A stretch of DNA of 64,000 nucleotides from JAEMQF01 sp963850525 (lineage in GTDB: Bacteria; Pseudomonadota; Gammaproteobacteria; Burkholderiales; Burkholderiaceae_C), in NCBI GenBank assembly GCA_963850525.1, contig CAWKLQ010000008.1:1-64000 (forward strand). The letters are read 5' to 3'. A program made the position numbers and the translations under genes. The notes below the pieces were generated by a model. It searched no databases. It saw nothing but the letters and a program-made list of their open reading frames with translations, and had not been told where the DNA came from. Positions 50,309 to 59,908 of the stretch are shown piece by piece. Each line of letters begins with the position of its first letter. The stretch's first letter is position 1.

Positions 50309-52048
50309 TCACGCGGCGTGCGCGAGCGCCGTGCTGCGCCGCATCGCGTTGGCGGAGTCCTTGAATGCGGCAAAGCCGATGCGCCGCACCGTGTCGATGA
50401 AGCGTTCCCCTCCGTTGCGTCGCGCCCGATACGTATCGACCACGGCCTCAACGGCATCGGCCACTTCGTCGGCAGCGAACGACGGGCCGATCACCCTGCC
50501 CGCCACCGAGGCGCCGCTCAGCGTGGATCCGTCGGAGCCTCCCAGCGAAATCTGGTACCACTCCTTGCCATCCTTGTCGACTCCGAGCACGCCGATGTGG
50601 CCGCTGTGGTGGTGCCCGCAGGAATTGATGCAGCCGCTGACGTGCAAGTCGATATCGCCGATGTCGTACAACTCGTCCAGGTCGGTGAAGCGCTCGGCAA
50701 TGTCCGCCGCCACCGGAATGGATCGCGCATTGGCGAGTGCGCAAAAGTCGCCTCCCGGGCAGGCAATCATGTCGGTGATCAGGCCGATATTGGGCGTCGC
50801 GAAGTTTTGTGCCTTCGCCGCTTGCCACACTGCGGGCAACTCGGCCTCACGCACCCACGGCAGCACGAGGTTCTGGTCGTGCGTGACGCGCAGTTCGCCC
50901 TGGCTGAAGCGCTCGGCGATCTGCGCTGCGGCGTCCATCTGGTCCGCCGTCGCGTCGCCGGGCGCCTGGCCGGCGCGCTTGAATGAAAGCGTCACACAGC
51001 GATAGCCGGGAAGCCGGTGGGCGTGCACGTTGCGCTCGAGCCAGCGCTTGTAGACCGGGCTGACGGCGGCGCCGCCCGGTGGCGATGCTGCCGCGCCGGC
51101 CGCGGGTGCAACGCCCGCAGGCAAAGCAAAACACCGCGCCACACGGTCCAGCTCGGCCTGAGGAATGAGGTGGGCTGTGCCGTCGGCATCGTCATTCATG
51201 ATGTGGCCGAATTCGACATTCACTGCATCGAAAAACCTTTGCCCCTCGGCCTTCACGAGGATTTTGATGCGCGCCTTGTACAGGTTGTCGCGCCGGCCGT
51301 AGCGGTTGTACACGCGCACGATGGCCTCGATGAAGACGAGGATTTGTTGCCACGGCAGGAAATCTCGAATCACGCTGCCGATCACCGGCGTGCGCCCCAT
51401 GCCTCCACCCACGAGCACTCGAAAGCCGACTTCGCCGGCAGCGTTCTTCACGAGTTGCAGACCGATGTCGTGCCAAGCCATCGCGACGCGGTCTTCGGTC
51501 GCACCGCTGATGGCGATCTTGAACTTGCGCGGCAGAAAGGCAAACTCAGGGTGCAGCGTGCTCCATTGGCGCAGCACTTCGCAGTACGGCCTCGGATCGA
51601 CGATCTCATCGGCGGCGACTCCCGCAAGCGCGTCGCTGGTGATGTTGCGAATGCAGTTTCCGCTGGTCTGGATGCCGTGCATGTCCACCGCCGCGAGCGC
51701 GTCCATCACGTCGGCGCTGCGGGCCAGGGGGATCCAGTTGAATTGAACGTTCTGGCGCGTCGTGAAGTGGCCGAAGCCCCCGCGCTCTTGCTGCGTGCCC
51801 ACGTCGATATGGTCGAACTCGCGGGCGATGCGACCCAGCGCACGCAGTTGCGCCGAGCTGATTTCGCCGTAGGGCACTGCGACACGCAGCATTGGCGCGT
51901 GGCGCTGCACGTACCAGCCGTTTTGCAGCCGCAATGGGCGAAACTCGTCTTCACCGAGGCGACCCGTCAGATGGCGTTGCAGCTGGTCGCGATACTGGCC
52001 GGCGCGTTGCCGCACGAAGGACCGGTCGAAATTGGTGTATTGGTACAT
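50309..52048 (-). CDS. cysI: Siroheme-dependent sulfite reductase (hemoprotein)
   Basis: 579 residues from ATG 52048. Ferredoxin-like half-domains: GWYVQRHAPMLRVAVPYGEISSAQLRALGRIA and GHFTTRQNVQFNWIPL. The siroheme/4Fe-4S ligands are in ITDMIACPGGDFCALA (C-x5-C) and VSGCINSCGHHHSGHIGVLG (C-x3-C). An Ala/Pro-rich linker lies near residue 320. It reduces sulfite to sulfide in assimilation; a nitrite reductase is less likely because DUF934 follows. The probable promoter lies in 52049-52205. Confidence 0.92.
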   Translation of the reverse strand: MYQYTNFDRSFVRQRAGQYRDQLQRHLTGRLGEDEFRPLRLQNGWYVQRHAPMLRVAVPYGEISSAQLRALGRIAREFDHIDVGTQQERGGFGHFTTRQNVQFNWIPLARSADVMDALAAVDMHGIQTSGNCIRNITSDALAGVAADEIVDPRPYCEVLRQWSTLHPEFAFLPRKFKIAISGATEDRVAMAWHDIGLQLVKNAAGEVGFRVLVGGGMGRTPVIGSVIRDFLPWQQILVFIEAIVRVYNRYGRRDNLYKARIKILVKAEGQRFFDAVNVEFGHIMNDDADGTAHLIPQAELDRVARCFALPAGVAPAAGAAASPPGGAAVSPVYKRWLERNVHAHRLPGYRCVTLSFKRAGQAPGDATADQMDAAAQIAERFSQGELRVTHDQNLVLPWVREAELPAVWQAAKAQNFATPNIGLITDMIACPGGDFCALANARSIPVAADIAERFTDLDELYDIGDIDLHVSGCINSCGHHHSGHIGVLGVDKDGKEWYQISLGGSDGSTLSGASVAGRVIGPSFAADEVADAVEAVVDTYRARRNGGERFIDTVRRIGFAAFKDSANAMRRSTALAHAA

Positions 52049-52205
52049 GGCTCGATGAAGGAATGTCTGCGGATCACCTGGAGGCGGACCGCCAGCCTTG
52101 CGCGCCGGTCGACTCTATTGGCGCTGCATATATCCGCAAAGAACTTTGTTGTTTGTTCTTCATTCGTATTTCGCATATAAACTGCTTTGCACCCTCCGGA
52201 CTCCA

Positions 52206-53184
52206 ATGTTCGAACCAGGCCAAACCGACAGCTCTCCTCGCGCCCTGCGGCACGGCAAGATGCACGCGGCGCGGATCGCCGCCGCAATAACGATTGCTGC
52301 TTTGCTGGCGGGCTGCGCCAGCCCGCCGAAACCGACCGACGAGCGACCGGGCGCCACTCCAACTGCGCCTGCACAACCCGCTGTCGAGCCCTCCAAACCG
52401 GCGCCCCGGCCCCCAAGAATCGGACTGGCGCTCGGGGGCGGTGCGGCTCGGGGATTCGCCCACATCGGGGTGATCCAGGTCCTCGAGGAGCACGGCATCA
52501 AGCCCGACTTCGTGGTGGGCACGTCGGCGGGCAGCCTGGTCGCTGCCCTCTACGCTGCCGGCAAAGAATGGCGCCGAACTCGCCGTCCTGGCCGACGCGA
52601 TGGACGAATCGACCCTCACAGACTGGTCTTACCCCGGGCGCGGCGTGATCCGTGGCGCTGCGCTGGCCAAGTTCGTTCGCGACCACACCGGAGGTCGAAC
52701 CATCGAGCGGATGCGCATTCCCTTGGGAATCGTCGCTACCGACCTGGACAACGGCCAAGCCATCCTGTTCGAAGTCGGCGACGCGGGAACCGCGGTGCGC
52801 GCGTCGAGCGCGGTGCCGGCGGTGTTCCAACCGGTCAGCATCGGCGGGCGTGAATACGTCGATGGCGGCCTTGTTGCGCCGGTTCCGGTGCGCTTCGCAC
52901 GCCAAATGGGTGCCGAGATCGTGATTGCGGTAGACATCTCAGCGGCGCCCGAAGGCAACGCCACCGGCGACGCGATGCGCATGTTGCTCCAGACTTTCGC
53001 CATCATGGGCCGCAGCATCAACAACTTCGAGCTGCGCGACGCTGACATCGTCGTCAGGCCACGCCTGCCCGGCGTATCGAGCGCGGATTTTGCGGCGCGC
53101 AAGCGCTCGATCCAGGCCGGGCGAGACGCCACGCAGGCCCTCATGCCTGACCTGGCGGCCCGAATCGTCGCAAAAACCCGCTGA
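52206..53184 (+). pseudogene. Patatin-like phospholipase lipoprotein with one frameshift
   Basis: Start ATG 52206 (or ATG 52260, which gives a compact signal peptide HAARIAAAITIAALLAGC with lipobox LAGC). Patatin motifs: oxyanion loop GLALGGGAARGFAHIGV, nucleophile VVGTSAGSLVAALYAAG and catalytic Asp in EYVDGGLVAPVPV. Near 52566 one extra base in AAAGAATGG breaks the frame; removing it yields YAAGKNGAELAVLADAMDE, joining to TLTDWSYPGRG. After repair ~325 residues, RssA-like. The indel may be a sequence error. Divergent from cysI. Confidence 0.85.
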
Positions 53185-53199
53185 TCGCTCGCCCTACCC

Positions 53200-53380
53200 A
53201 ATAAAAACGGCCCGGTGGGCACCGGGCCGTAAGGTACCGCTTGGGTACCGAGGAGACAACCTTTCAGGGACCCGCAAGCAGAGCCTGCGGATCAGTCAGA
53301 TTGGTGAGTCGTCGGAAAGTTCAAGGCGCGTCCAACAATTTTTGACGTCCTTGCGCGCCCGTTTTGGTGCGTCGCAGCAT
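53200..53380 (-). ncRNA. Candidate small RNA (~180 nt)
   Basis: On the minus strand a good promoter (TTGAAC, 16 bp, TATACT) predicts a start near 53380. The transcript would fold into CCGCAGGC/GCTTGCGG and GGTACC/GGTACC hairpins and end at a strong hairpin (ACGGCCCGGT/ACCGGGCCGT) followed by TTTTTATT near 53200. No ORF with a start fits inside. The complete promoter-to-terminator layout suggests an independent noncoding RNA. I do not recognise the family; length is near that of 6S RNA but the fold appears different. Confidence 0.5.
53203..53230 (-). terminator. Rho-independent terminator of the candidate small RNA
   Basis: 10-bp stem ACGGCCCGGT / ACCGGGCCGT with a GCCC loop (53207-53230), then TTTTTATT on the minus strand. 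The plus strand lacks a U-tract after the stem, so it does not look like the patatin gene's terminator. Confidence 0.75.
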
Positions 53381-53386
53381 TTTAAA

Positions 53387-53414
53387 AGTATATAGGTTTC
53401 AATTCGCAGTTCAA
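53387..53414 (-). promoter_or_regulatory. Promoter of the candidate small RNA
   Basis: Minus strand -35 TTGAAC (53409-53414), 16-bp spacer, -10 TATACT (53387-53392), followed by an AT-rich TTTTAAAATG initiation region. Confidence 0.6.
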
Positions 53415-53581
53415 GTCATCTTTGTTGCGCGGCATCAGGTCAGACCAGGAGACCGTGTTGCCGCTTGCAACGGCGGCCGAACACAGGGCCGCTTCTTTCG
53501 TCGCGCCCCTCAATCGAATTCGATCCCGGACACCCCCATAGAATCGCGGCGATTCGAATAAGCATCACAAGGAGACAGAAC

Positions 53582-54943
53582 ATGCTCACGTCTAAAGGCG
53601 CGGCGCGACGTGCGCTGCGCAGCACCGCTGCGCTTGTCGTGACGCTGCTTGTGCCTACGCTGGCGCTCGCAGTGCAAGTCACGCCTTTCAGCGGACCGGC
53701 GCTTGGCTCGGTCCCGGTGGAATTCCTGCTCTTTGCCTGCGTCTTGGCAGGCGTCGCGCTATTCCACCAACAGACGCTGCCCGTGGCCCTGGGCGGCGCG
53801 ATCGTGATTGCCGCGTACAAGATGATTCTGTCGCCGTTCAAGACGGGCGCCGGCCTGCCAGGCTTCTTGTCGCACCTGACGCACGAATGGGTGATCCTCA
53901 TCAATCTGCTGCTGCTCTTGCTGGGCTTTGCGCTGCTGGCCAAACACTTCGAAGAAAGCCTGGTCCCCGCGGTCCTGCCGCGATACCTGCCCGATGACTG
54001 GCGGGGCTGCTTTGTCCTGCTCATTCTGGTGTTCGTGCTGTCGAGCTTTCTCGACAACATCGCCGCAGCGATGATTGGCGGCGCGATCGCCCACACCGTG
54101 TTTCGCGGCAAAGTGCATATCGGCTATCTGGTGGCGATCGTTGCCGCGTCGAACGCCGGCGGTGCGGGCAGCGTCGTCGGCGACACAACGACGACGATGA
54201 TGTGGATCGCGGGGATCACACCGCTCGAGGTGTTAGAGGCCTATATTGCCGCGACGGTGGCGCTCGTGATCTTTGGAATCCCCGCCTCGCTGAATCAGCA
54301 GGCGTACTCACCGATTCAGAAGGACGCGAACCCTGACGCACGCATCGACTGGCCGCGCGTCGGCGTCGTCGCCTTCATTCTGTTCGCCGCTGTGGTCGTC
54401 AACGTGCTCGTGAATACGCGCTTCAATGAAGTGTCGGCCGCCTTCCCGTTTCTTGGCGCGGCCGTCTGGGGCGCATTGCTCATCACGGCGGCGCTGCGCA
54501 GACCGGACTGGTCGCTCCTGCCCGGCTCGTTCAAGGGGACGGTGTTTCTGCTCTCGCTGGTGCTGTGCGCGTCGATGATGCCCGTGGAGCATCTTCCGGC
54601 GGCGTCGTGGCCCGCAGCGCTGGGCTTGGGATTTCTTTCCGCGGTCTTCGACAACATTCCATTAACCGCTCTGGCGATCAACCAGGGCGGCTACGACTGG
54701 GGCTTTCTGGCCTACGCCGTGGGCTTCGGCGGCTCGATGATCTGGTTCGGTTCATCGGCAGGCGTGGCGCTGGCCAACATGTACCCTGAGGCGCGCTCCG
54801 TCGGAAAGTGGCTGCGCCACGGCTGGTACGTCGCTGTGGCCTACGTCGTCGGATTCTTCGTGATGCTCGCGCTGATCGGCTTTCATCCTGGCAGCACGCC
54901 TCGTACTGGCGCTGCGGCGCTGCCAGCAGCGGTTGCGAAGTAA
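53582..54943 (+). CDS. nhaD: NhaD-like Na+/H+ antiporter (ArsB/NhaD permease superfamily)
   Basis: 453 residues from ATG 53582 with AAGGAGA upstream. About 12 membrane segments. Conserved parts: VFVLSSFLDNIAAAMIGGAIAHTV, AIVAASNAGGAGSVVGDTTTTMMWIAG and LSAVFDNIPLTALAINQGGYDWGFLAYAVGFGGSMIWFGSSAGVA, the paired DN and GGAGS/GGS-like motifs of the ion transporter superfamily. Inner membrane sodium or organic-ion transport. An N-terminal signal-like segment (LVVTLLVPTLALA) is cleaved or forms an extra helix. Confidence 0.83.
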   Translation: MLTSKGAARRALRSTAALVVTLLVPTLALAVQVTPFSGPALGSVPVEFLLFACVLAGVALFHQQTLPVALGGAIVIAAYKMILSPFKTGAGLPGFLSHLTHEWVILINLLLLLLGFALLAKHFEESLVPAVLPRYLPDDWRGCFVLLILVFVLSSFLDNIAAAMIGGAIAHTVFRGKVHIGYLVAIVAASNAGGAGSVVGDTTTTMMWIAGITPLEVLEAYIAATVALVIFGIPASLNQQAYSPIQKDANPDARIDWPRVGVVAFILFAAVVVNVLVNTRFNEVSAAFPFLGAAVWGALLITAALRRPDWSLLPGSFKGTVFLLSLVLCASMMPVEHLPAASWPAALGLGFLSAVFDNIPLTALAINQGGYDWGFLAYAVGFGGSMIWFGSSAGVALANMYPEARSVGKWLRHGWYVAVAYVVGFFVMLALIGFHPGSTPRTGAAALPAAVAK

Positions 54944-54962
54944 GGTCAGGGCAAGCGGCCCT

Positions 54963-56876
54963 TCAACCCGCCATGGCCGCTTCTTCAGGCAGGTCGAGGC
55001 TGATCAATTCGGGAACGGCCGAGTTGTCGCCGCTCATGCTTTCGCCCACGCCCAGGACTTTGGTGCTTCGATACTTGGCCAACCAAGTGATCAACTGCTC
55101 CGACGACAGCGGGCGGCTCAACAAGTACCCTTGAATTTCGTCGCAGCCCAGTGCCCGCAAGTAATCGGCCTGGTGCAATGTTTCGACGCCCTCTGCCACG
55201 ACTTTGAGCTGCAGGCTGCGTCCCAGCGCAATCACGGCTGTGGCGATTGCCGTGTCTTCTTCGTCGTTCGTGATCTCGCGGACAAACGACCGGTCGATCT
55301 TGAGCGTATCGATGTTGAAGCGCTTGATGTAGCTCAGCGACGAATGGCCGGTGCCGAAGTCGTCGATCGCGACGCGAATACCGAGATTGGCAATGCTCGC
55401 CAGCATGGCGCGGCTTGCATCGTTGTCCTCCATCAACTGACTCTCGGTCAGCTCGAGCTCGAAACGGTGCGGCGCAATGCGCGCCTGCGCCAGGGTTTCG
55501 GAGATCAACTGGAACAAATGCTGGTGCCGGAACTGGCGGGCCGATAAGTTGACCGCCAGCGCCAGTGGCGGCAGACCGAGCTTGTCCCACGCCGCGAGGT
55601 CGGCGCACGCGGTTCGAATCACCCAGGCACCCACCGGCAGGATCAAGCCGGTTTCTTCGAGGACCGTGATGAACTGGTCGGGCGGAACCACGCCGAAACC
55701 GGGGCGGTTCCAGCGGATCAAGGCCTCGACCCCGGTGATGCGGCCGGTCTTCAAGTCGGCTTTGGGTTGGTACAGCAAGTTGAATTCGTGGCGGTCGAGC
55801 GCGTGGCGCAGGCTCGTCTCCAACGACAATCGCGCCGCCACTTCAGCGTTCATGTCGGCGTTGTAGAACGTGAACGTGTTTCGTCCGCGCGACTTGGACC
55901 GATACATTGCCATGTCGGTGTGACGAATCAGACCGTCCAGATCAGAGTTGTCCGCCGGGTACAGGGAGATGCCGATGCTCGCCGTGATCACGATCTCTTC
56001 GCCTTCAAACACGAAGGGCTCGAGCAGTGCTTCGAGAATTCTTCGCGCGATCAACGCAGCGTCGTCAGACCCGTCGATGCCCTCGACAACAATCGTGAAC
56101 TCGTCACCACCCAGGCGGGCGATCGTGACACTATCGTCCACGGCGTCACGCGCGACCGAATCGACTCCGCGAAGACAACTGGTCAGGGCCTGCGAGACAT
56201 GTTGCAGGAGACGGTCCCCGACTTCGTGACCCAGGCTGTCGTTGACGACCTTGAAGCGGTCCAGGTCGAGGAACATCAAGCCCAGCGACCGGCCGCTGCG
56301 CTGGGCGCGCTTCATGCCCTCGCGCAGCCGGTCGCGAAACAAGACCCGATTCGGCAAGCCCGTGAGGCTGTCGTAGTTCGCGAGCGTCGCCATGCGTTCC
56401 TGCGATGCCTTGCGCTCGGTGATGTCGCGGATGAACGCGATCAGCTGGGGCATGCCGTTGAGTCGGGACTCGCTGACGGTGACTTCGACAGCAAAGTCGG
56501 CCGCGTGGTCGCGGCGCGCCACGGTTTCGTGCAAGCCGGGCGGAAACTGGCCGATCACCCCGTGAATGTCGACGTAAGGGGTCAGCCAATCCTGGAGGCG
56601 CTGGCCGATCAGCTGCGCGGGCGGGCGGCCGAACAATTGGCCGGCCGCAGGATTGCACGACACGATCGTGCCGTCGGGCAAGAACGTCATGATGCCGTCG
56701 ATCGAGTTGTCGAACACGAAACGCAGTCGCTCTTCGGTTTCGCGGCGATTGCTGGCCAGACCCCAGAGCCGCCACTCCCAACGGCGGCTGACACTGCCGG
56801 ACGTGACCCACCACGTCGCGTACGCAGATGCGACGAACGCAGCGGCCATCAAAGCCAGCTCGAACACTTGCGACAT
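54963..56876 (-). CDS. PAS-GGDEF-EAL cyclic-di-GMP signalling protein
   Basis: 637 residues from ATG 56876; the longer frame to 57110 overlaps the GST gene start and is rejected. N-terminal membrane helix (FELALMAAAFVASAYATWW), a PAS domain (DNSIDGIMTFLPDGTIVSCNPAAGQLFG, then IRDITERKASQ), GGDEF with intact RLGGDEF, and EAL with EALIRW, ELTESQLME, DDFGTGHSSLSYIKRF, KIDRSFV and VVAEGVET all conserved. A short insertion (RDAVDDSVTIA) sits just before the GGDEF motif. Both cyclase and phosphodiesterase sites look functional; the PAS domain should choose between them. Confidence 0.94.
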   Translation of the reverse strand: MSQVFELALMAAAFVASAYATWWVTSGSVSRRWEWRLWGLASNRRETEERLRFVFDNSIDGIMTFLPDGTIVSCNPAAGQLFGRPPAQLIGQRLQDWLTPYVDIHGVIGQFPPGLHETVARRDHAADFAVEVTVSESRLNGMPQLIAFIRDITERKASQERMATLANYDSLTGLPNRVLFRDRLREGMKRAQRSGRSLGLMFLDLDRFKVVNDSLGHEVGDRLLQHVSQALTSCLRGVDSVARDAVDDSVTIARLGGDEFTIVVEGIDGSDDAALIARRILEALLEPFVFEGEEIVITASIGISLYPADNSDLDGLIRHTDMAMYRSKSRGRNTFTFYNADMNAEVAARLSLETSLRHALDRHEFNLLYQPKADLKTGRITGVEALIRWNRPGFGVVPPDQFITVLEETGLILPVGAWVIRTACADLAAWDKLGLPPLALAVNLSARQFRHQHLFQLISETLAQARIAPHRFELELTESQLMEDNDASRAMLASIANLGIRVAIDDFGTGHSSLSYIKRFNIDTLKIDRSFVREITNDEEDTAIATAVIALGRSLQLKVVAEGVETLHQADYLRALGCDEIQGYLLSRPLSSEQLITWLAKYRSTKVLGVGESMSGDNSAVPELISLDLPEEAAMAG

Positions 56877-57079
56877 GGACAGGTCTGGGGTGGGCACCCG
56901 CTGTCTTCGGCACTTTCGCCTTGAACTGAATGGTGCGGACGGGTGATTGCGAATTCTCGCAAGGCATTGGCAGCGGGAACTTGTCACACTTGCCGAACCG
57001 AAGTAACGTTGGCGGCAGATAGAACCCCGGCCTTCGGTTACGCCAGCAGCGCTCAGCCCCACCTCAAACGGAGATTCAG

Positions 57080-57754
57080 ATGAAGCTTTACTTCCACCCC
57101 GCATCGACAACCAGCCGCCCCATCATGCTGTTTGCCGCGGAGAACCGGATCGCGCTGGAGGAGCAAATCGTCGACCTCTTCAGCGGCGAGCACTACAAGG
57201 CGCCCTTTGAATCGGTGAATCCGAACCACCTCGTCCCCGTGCTCGAAGACGGCGATTTCCGCCTCACCGAGAGTTCAGCCATTCTGAAGTACCTGGCCGA
57301 CAAGTCCAACTCGGCGCAGTACCCGAAAGACCTGCAGCAGCGCGCGCGAGTCAACGAGCGCATGGACTGGATCAATACGCAACTGTGTCGCGACTTTGCT
57401 TATGGCCTCGTCTATCCGCAGATTTTCCCGGGGCACAAGCGGCCCAGCACTGAGGCCCAAGATGCGACGCTGGCCTGGGGCAAGGAGCGCGCCCAGGGTT
57501 GGCTCAAGGTGCTGAACGACAACATCCTCGGCGCGAACAACAACTACCTGTGCGGCAACGCGATCACGATTGCCGACTACTACGGCGCTTCGTTTGTGGC
57601 ACTCGGCGAGTTGATCGGAAGCGACTACTCGGCCTACCCCAACGTCAAGCGATGGCTCGCGCGATTGAAGCAACTGCCGAGCTGGAAACGAGTCAACGAA
57701 GTGATCGACGGCTTCGGCGCGTCGCTCAAAGGCAACCTCATGCAGCCGGTGTGA
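57080..57754 (+). CDS. Glutathione S-transferase family protein
   Basis: 224 residues from ATG 57080. Thioredoxin-fold N-domain: LYFHPASTTSRPIMLFAAENRIALEEQIVDLFSGEH, NPNHLVPVLEDGDFRLTESSAILKYLADK (cis-Pro and the ESxAI glutathione-binding region). Helical C-domain: YLCGNAITIADYYGASFVALGELI. The Ser-Thr-Ser near the N-terminus suggests a theta/DCM-dehalogenase-like active-site serine. First of a plus-strand run with VOC, CoA ligase, aat and bpt. Confidence 0.92.
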   Translation: MKLYFHPASTTSRPIMLFAAENRIALEEQIVDLFSGEHYKAPFESVNPNHLVPVLEDGDFRLTESSAILKYLADKSNSAQYPKDLQQRARVNERMDWINTQLCRDFAYGLVYPQIFPGHKRPSTEAQDATLAWGKERAQGWLKVLNDNILGANNNYLCGNAITIADYYGASFVALGELIGSDYSAYPNVKRWLARLKQLPSWKRVNEVIDGFGASLKGNLMQPV

Positions 57755-57779
57755 TGCAAATCGCCATGGAGGCATTCAC

Positions 57780-58277
57780 ATGATCGAAAAACTGCATCAC
57801 AACGCCTACCGCTGCAAAGACTCTGAGCAGACGCGCAAGTTCTACGAGGAGTTCCTCGGTTTGCCGCTGGTGGAGTCGCTCGAAATCAACGAGACGAAAA
57901 GCGGGCGCAGGACGCAAACCTTGCACACCTTCTATCGCCTCGACGACGGCTCCCACCTGGCGTTCTTCGAGGCGCCTGACATGCCTTTCGAGTTCAAGTC
58001 GCAACACGACTTCGACCTGCACATCGCGCTCGAGGTGAAGGCCGACGTCCTGCCCGTGATGCTCGCCAAGGGCAAGGCACAGGGCATCGACACGCGCGGC
58101 GTCTCCGACCACCGGTTCATTCATTCGATCTATTTCCGTGACCCGAACGGCTATGTGATCGAGCTTTGCGCCAAGCTGCCGGGCCACGACAGCACACTCA
58201 ACCCGGCGTTGAACGGTGCGCGTGCCAAGCTGGATCGCTGGACCCAAGCCAAGGGCACAGCGTCCGTCGCGCGCTGA
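57780..58277 (+). CDS. VOC (glyoxalase/bleomycin resistance) family dioxygenase-like protein
   Basis: 165 residues from ATG 57780 with GGAGG 7 bp upstream. Paired beta-alpha-beta-beta-beta modules: LHHNAYRCKDSEQTRKFYEEFLG, then HLAFFEAPDMPFEFK and HSIYFRDPNGYVIELCAK. Metal ligands are probably His (LHHN), His (FDLHIALEV) and Glu (YVIELC), the type I extradiol or glyoxalase pattern. Between GST and CoA ligase genes, it may act on an aromatic or keto substrate before CoA activation. 25 bp after the GST stop. Confidence 0.88.
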   Translation: MIEKLHHNAYRCKDSEQTRKFYEEFLGLPLVESLEINETKSGRRTQTLHTFYRLDDGSHLAFFEAPDMPFEFKSQHDFDLHIALEVKADVLPVMLAKGKAQGIDTRGVSDHRFIHSIYFRDPNGYVIELCAKLPGHDSTLNPALNGARAKLDRWTQAKGTASVAR

Positions 58278-58279
58278 CG

Positions 58280-59908
58280 ATGCTCGAGCCCAGCCGCGTG
58301 ATTGCGGCGTACCCCCCGCACCTCAACACGCTCAGTTCGCTGTTGGCCACTCGCGCTGCGCTTTCCGGCGCGCGCGAGTTTCTGGTGTTTGGCGAGTCGA
58401 GCTGGAGCTACTCGCAGACGCTGGAGAGCGTCGCCCGCGTCGCTGCGGTTCTGCACGAACGTGGCGTCCGCGCGGGTCAACGCATCGCCGTGATGTCGCT
58501 GAACCACCCGAGCACGGTGTTCCTCTTCGTTGCGCTGGCGCGTCTGGGCGCTGTGATGGTGCCGATCAACCCCGAGTTCCGCGCCGAAGAGGCGCGCTAC
58601 GTGCTGACCCACGCCGACATCAGCGGTGTGATTTCTTCGCCTGCGGCCCTCCCGACGGTGCGCGAGGCGCTCGCCGCGACGCCGATGCGGCCCTGGTTGA
58701 TGCTCAACGAGCCCTCCTCGACAGAATCGTCGCCGGACCACGACACTTTCAGTCTTGATCGGGAAATTCTGGAGTCACGTCCAGCGGTGCCAGCACACGC
58801 TGAGGACCCCGACGACCCCTGCGTGTTCATCTACACCTCCGGCACGACGGGTTTTCCGAAGGGCGTGATGCACAGCCAGCGCAACGTAGTGCTCGCCGGC
58901 GAGGGCTTCGTTCAGCGCATGTATCTGCAGCCCGACGACCGGCTGATGTGCATCTTGCCGATGTTTCACATCAACGCCCTGTTCTATTCATTGGCCGGTG
59001 CGCTCGCCGCCGGCGCAGCGTTGATCTTGATTGCGCGTTTCTCGGCGTCGCGCTTCTGGCACGACGTCGCCCAGCATCGCGCCACGGAAGTGAACACCAT
59101 GGCCGCGGTTTCGACGATTCTGATGCGCCGGCCGCGCTCTGAATTCGTCGCCGGGCACGCCCTGCGCAAGATATACGGCGCGCCCTTCACCGCCGAAACG
59201 TATCGCGTCTTCGCCGATGAGTTCGGGGTACCCACGCTCATCGAAGGTTACGGCATGAGCGAAATCCCGGGCGCACTGAACAACCCCTTTCTCGGGCCGC
59301 ACAGAGTGGGCAGCATGGGTCAGCCGAGCCGGCACCCCGACGCGTCGCTCAAGTTCGCCGAGCTGCGCATCGTCGACGACACCGGGCACGAGCTACCCCA
59401 CGGCGAGACCGGCGAGTTGGCGGTGAAGACGCCGATGCTGATGAAAGGCTACTTTCGCGACGCGCAGCAGACCGAAGCCGCGTTTCGCGACGGCTGGTTT
59501 CTTACCGGCGACCTCGCGTGGCGCGACGCCGAGGGCTATTTCTGGTTCGTCGCCCGCAAGAAAGACATCATTCGTCGGCGTGGCGAAAACATCTCCGGCG
59601 CCGAACTCGACCGCATTGTCGAGTTGCATCCCGACGTGATTCAGTGCGCCGCGATCCCCGTCCCGAACGACCTGGGCGAAGACGAGATCCTGGTGGCGGC
59701 CATCCTCAGGCCCGGCGCCACGCTGACCGAGCCGGGCCTTGCCGAGTGGGTGCGGCAACGCCTGGCCGCGTCGAAGGTACCGCGCTACGTGATCTTCGTC
59801 CCGGCGCTGCCGCAAACGCCGACGCATCGTGTCGCCAAATTCAAGCTGCGCGGCGATGCGACGCTGCAGCAGCGGGCCGTTGATCTGACCGCGAACGCTC
59901 GCCCATGA
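58280..59908 (+). CDS. ATP-dependent acyl-CoA ligase (CaiC-like)
   Basis: 542 residues from ATG 58280, 2 bp after the VOC stop. AMP-binding motifs: VFIYTSGTTGFPKGVMH, EGYGMSEIPGALNNP, GWFLTGDLAWRDAEGYF and ARKKDIIRRRGENISGAELDRI. The A10 segment reads TPTHRVAKFKLR, where the usual Gly-Lys is His-Arg; the catalytic lysine is therefore either the later Lys or missing. Substrate unknown, in a group with carnitine/crotonobetaine-CoA ligases. The stop overlaps the aat start (ATGATG). Confidence 0.88.
   Translation: MLEPSRVIAAYPPHLNTLSSLLATRAALSGAREFLVFGESSWSYSQTLESVARVAAVLHERGVRAGQRIAVMSLNHPSTVFLFVALARLGAVMVPINPEFRAEEARYVLTHADISGVISSPAALPTVREALAATPMRPWLMLNEPSSTESSPDHDTFSLDREILESRPAVPAHAEDPDDPCVFIYTSGTTGFPKGVMHSQRNVVLAGEGFVQRMYLQPDDRLMCILPMFHINALFYSLAGALAAGAALILIARFSASRFWHDVAQHRATEVNTMAAVSTILMRRPRSEFVAGHALRKIYGAPFTAETYRVFADEFGVPTLIEGYGMSEIPGALNNPFLGPHRVGSMGQPSRHPDASLKFAELRIVDDTGHELPHGETGELAVKTPMLMKGYFRDAQQTEAAFRDGWFLTGDLAWRDAEGYFWFVARKKDIIRRRGENISGAELDRIVELHPDVIQCAAIPVPNDLGEDEILVAAILRPGATLTEPGLAEWVRQRLAASKVPRYVIFVPALPQTPTHRVAKFKLRGDATLQQRAVDLTANARP

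Noticed and set aside
53200..53232. Terminator for the patatin-like gene on the plus strand
   Set aside because: The T-tract is only on the minus-strand side of the hairpin; the plus side continues AAGGTACC.
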